A stretch of 64,000 bases of DNA from Bradyrhizobium diazoefficiens (GTDB lineage Bacteria; Pseudomonadota; Alphaproteobacteria; Rhizobiales; Xanthobacteraceae): NCBI RefSeq assembly GCF_016616885.1, contig NZ_CP067102.1:6662501-6726500 (forward strand), read 5' to 3'. Both the position numbers and the translations under genes were made by a program. Shown piece by piece: positions 62,664 to 64,000 of the stretch. Every line of letters begins with the position of its first letter. The stretch's first letter is position 1. The notes under the pieces were generated by a model. That model was not told where the DNA came from. It made no database searches and saw only the letters and a list, made by a program, of their open reading frames with translations.

Positions 62664-63110
62664 TTCCTTATCCCTACCAATACTTTGCGTGAAGAAGCAA
62701 TTAGCCGCATACTAAGCCTAAGATTGCGGTTCTCTCAATGGATTCCATCTATGAATTCGTAGAACGCGCGTGACGAGTATTCTTCGGAGACGATCGAGGT
62801 TGTCCTCGGCTACAAGGTTTCCCAGAACGAGACGCTCAGGACGATTGAGCTATACGCGGGCAAGCGCTTTGCAACTGGCAACAAAAACAGCCTGAAGCGC
62901 GTAGGATGGGTAGAGCGAAGCGAAACCCATCAAAGCCTTTTGCGACAATGAGCACGATGGGTTTCGCAAGTGCTCTACCCATCCTACGTACTGGTTCGTT
63001 CCTGTTGCTGGGAACTGAATGTCCTCGCGCGTCGGCGCATTCGAGTGGGAACCACCTCTGTGTTTGACTCGTTTTGATGTCACCGATCATTGCGTTGCAG
63101 AGATCTGAAC
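62664..63110. other. Intergenic region with palindromic repeat
   Basis: Apart from the repeat at 62901-62988 no gene or site was recognised in these 447 bp. They should contain promoters for the secreted-protein gene and the VOC gene, which are divergent. Confidence 0.6.
62901..62988. repeat. Interspersed palindromic repeat
   Basis: gtaggatgggtagagc at 62901-62916 pairs perfectly with 62973-62988, and the inner gaaacccatc pairs with gatgggtttc. A diverged half copy (ggatgggtagagcgaagcga) is at about 62117-62136. Such elements recur in rhizobial genomes. Confidence 0.8.
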
Positions 63111-63503
63111 ATGGCTATCGACTTCAATCATACGATTCTGTCAGCTCGCGATAGCAAGGCGTCGGCCGATTTCCTGGCTGAGATGCTGGGGCTGCAGGCG
63201 CCGCGGCGCTGGGGGCCGTTCTATATGGTCAGGACCGACAACGACGCCAACCTCGACTATATGGATAAGCAAGGAGAGTTCGCGCGTCAGCACTACGCTT
63301 TCCTGGTTGGTGACGCCGAGTTCGATGCGATCTTTGATCGGATTCAGAAGCGGAAGCTGACCTACTGGGCTGATCCCGCGCAGCAGAAGCCAACCGAGGT
63401 CAACGATCACGACGGCGGGCGCGGCCTCTATTTCGAAGACCTGAACGGGCACCTGCTCGAAATCATTACGCGCCCGTACGGCAGCGGCGGCTGGAATCCG
63501 TAA
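63111..63503 (+). CDS. VOC-family (glyoxalase-like) protein
   Basis: The 130-residue protein has the vicinal oxygen chelate fold: start FNHTILSARDSKASADFLAE with a metal-type histidine, a central QHYAFLVGDAEFDAIFDRIQ, and the C-terminal GGRGLYFEDLNGHLLEIITR with the final glutamate. Members include glyoxalases, dioxygenases and resistance proteins; the substrate is not known. The ATG at 63111 matches the fold's start. It is alone and plus-strand. Confidence 0.88.
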   Translation: MAIDFNHTILSARDSKASADFLAEMLGLQAPRRWGPFYMVRTDNDANLDYMDKQGEFARQHYAFLVGDAEFDAIFDRIQKRKLTYWADPAQQKPTEVNDHDGGRGLYFEDLNGHLLEIITRPYGSGGWNP

Positions 63504-63690
63504 CCGGTTGTGCCTTACTCTGCTCAGCTCGGGCGAGCTGCATCACTGGACAGAACACTTTGATCGACGGCGGAGCCTGTCTCGACACATTTTGAATCCG
63601 ACAAGTTCTTCAGCCAATAACTCGGCCGCTCTGCTGGATAGAGGCTTCGGGGCGAAGAATCGCCCGGATCGCAGCTTGGCGTGCAAAATT

Positions 63691-64000
63691 TGAGCGGCCC
63701 GAGACATAGGTGACAAAACGTACCGGACACATGGGTTACACTTTCCGCTTTTGTTCTGCGGGAGGTGTGGATGCCGTGGAAAGCGAGTTCGGTGATGGAG
63801 GAGCGCCTGCGGTTTGTTGCCCGGCTGTTGGATGGCGAGGCAATGACGGACGTATGCCGGGATTTCGGCATATCGCGGAAGACCGGCTACAAGATCTTTG
63901 GTCGGTACAAGGAGCACGGGCTTGAGGCCCTGACGGACCGGTCGCGGCGGCCGGTCCGCTACGCCAACCAGCTGCCGCAGCAGCTCGAAAGCCTGATCGT
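63691..64000 (+). mobile_element. IS481-type insertion sequence, left part
   Basis: A transposase gene starts at 63771 and runs off the window. The bases just upstream (from about 63691, gagcggcccgagacataggt) look like the left end, but its exact border cannot be set without the other end. Confidence 0.6.
63771..64000 (+). CDS. IS481-family transposase, N-terminal part
   Basis: The visible 76 codons read MPWKASSVMEERLRFVARLL, then DGEAMTDVCRDFGISRKTGY, then KIFGRYKEHGLEALTDRSRR. This is the helix-turn-helix start typical of IS481-family transposases. The catalytic DDE domain lies beyond the window. The ATG follows GGGAGGTGTGG. Whether the copy is intact cannot be seen. Confidence 0.88.
   Translation, partial: MPWKASSVMEERLRFVARLLDGEAMTDVCRDFGISRKTGYKIFGRYKEHGLEALTDRSRRPVRYANQLPQQLESLI

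Noticed and set aside
63524..63917. Minus-strand frames before the insertion sequence
   Set aside because: They run antisense through the IS481 transposase start and have no ribosome-binding site or domain.

Overview
The window is high-GC chromosomal DNA from an alphaproteobacterium, almost certainly Bradyrhizobium or a close relative. The basis is Rhizobium-type flagellar gene order with motC and motE, FlaF/FlbT regulators, several Bradyrhizobium-style interspersed repeats, and the family content of the flanking genes. No rRNA, tRNA, CRISPR array or replication origin was recognised.

Region 1 (about 0.1-35 kb) is a nearly complete flagellar locus. Flagellins of about 300 residues and the Rhizobium-like order point to the lateral (thin) flagellum of Bradyrhizobium, not the subpolar thick one. 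On the minus strand, read from right to left, the units are motA-fliM-orf-fliN-fliG-flhB; flgB-flgC-fliE-flgG-flgA-flgI-motE-flgH-fliL-fliP; three tandem flagellin genes, each with its own leader and terminator-like hairpin; fliF-fliH-motB-motC-fliK-lytic transglycosylase; flgE-flgK-flgL; and flaF-flbT-flgD-fliQ-flhA-fliR-fliJ-like-flgJ-flgN-like-orf, which ends in a strong hairpin at the left edge. A divergent plus-strand unit (DUF1217 gene-flgF-fliI) closes the locus. No chemotaxis genes and no master regulator are seen.

Region 2 (35-43.3 kb) has a MarR-type regulator with a four-cysteine cluster, a repeat-rich intergenic region, a ketopantoate-reductase-like dehydrogenase, a stand-alone HerA-like ATPase, and a nickel-uptake pair (HupN/NixA permease and TonB-dependent receptor) preceded by an exact NikR-type operator.

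Region 3 (43.3-57.8 kb) is metabolic. It holds a branched-chain amino-acid-type ABC transporter (LivF, LivG, fused LivH-LivM, LivK-like binding protein), two CMD/AhpD-like proteins, a luciferase-like flavin monooxygenase and an orphan MetQ-like binding protein. These are followed by a MATE exporter divergent from its likely TetR repressor, a DMSO-reductase-family molybdoenzyme and a peptide-type binding protein. The combination suggests uptake and redox conversion of small organic, possibly sulfur-containing, compounds; that is inference.

Region 4 (57.8-64 kb) is accessory. It contains a possible small RNA with a strong terminator, two DUF2934 genes, a long interspersed repeat whose internally deleted copy lies in region 2, an adenylate cyclase-TolB-like-TPR protein flanked by short direct repeats, a secreted protein of unknown function, a VOC-family protein, and the start of an IS481-family insertion sequence cut by the window edge.
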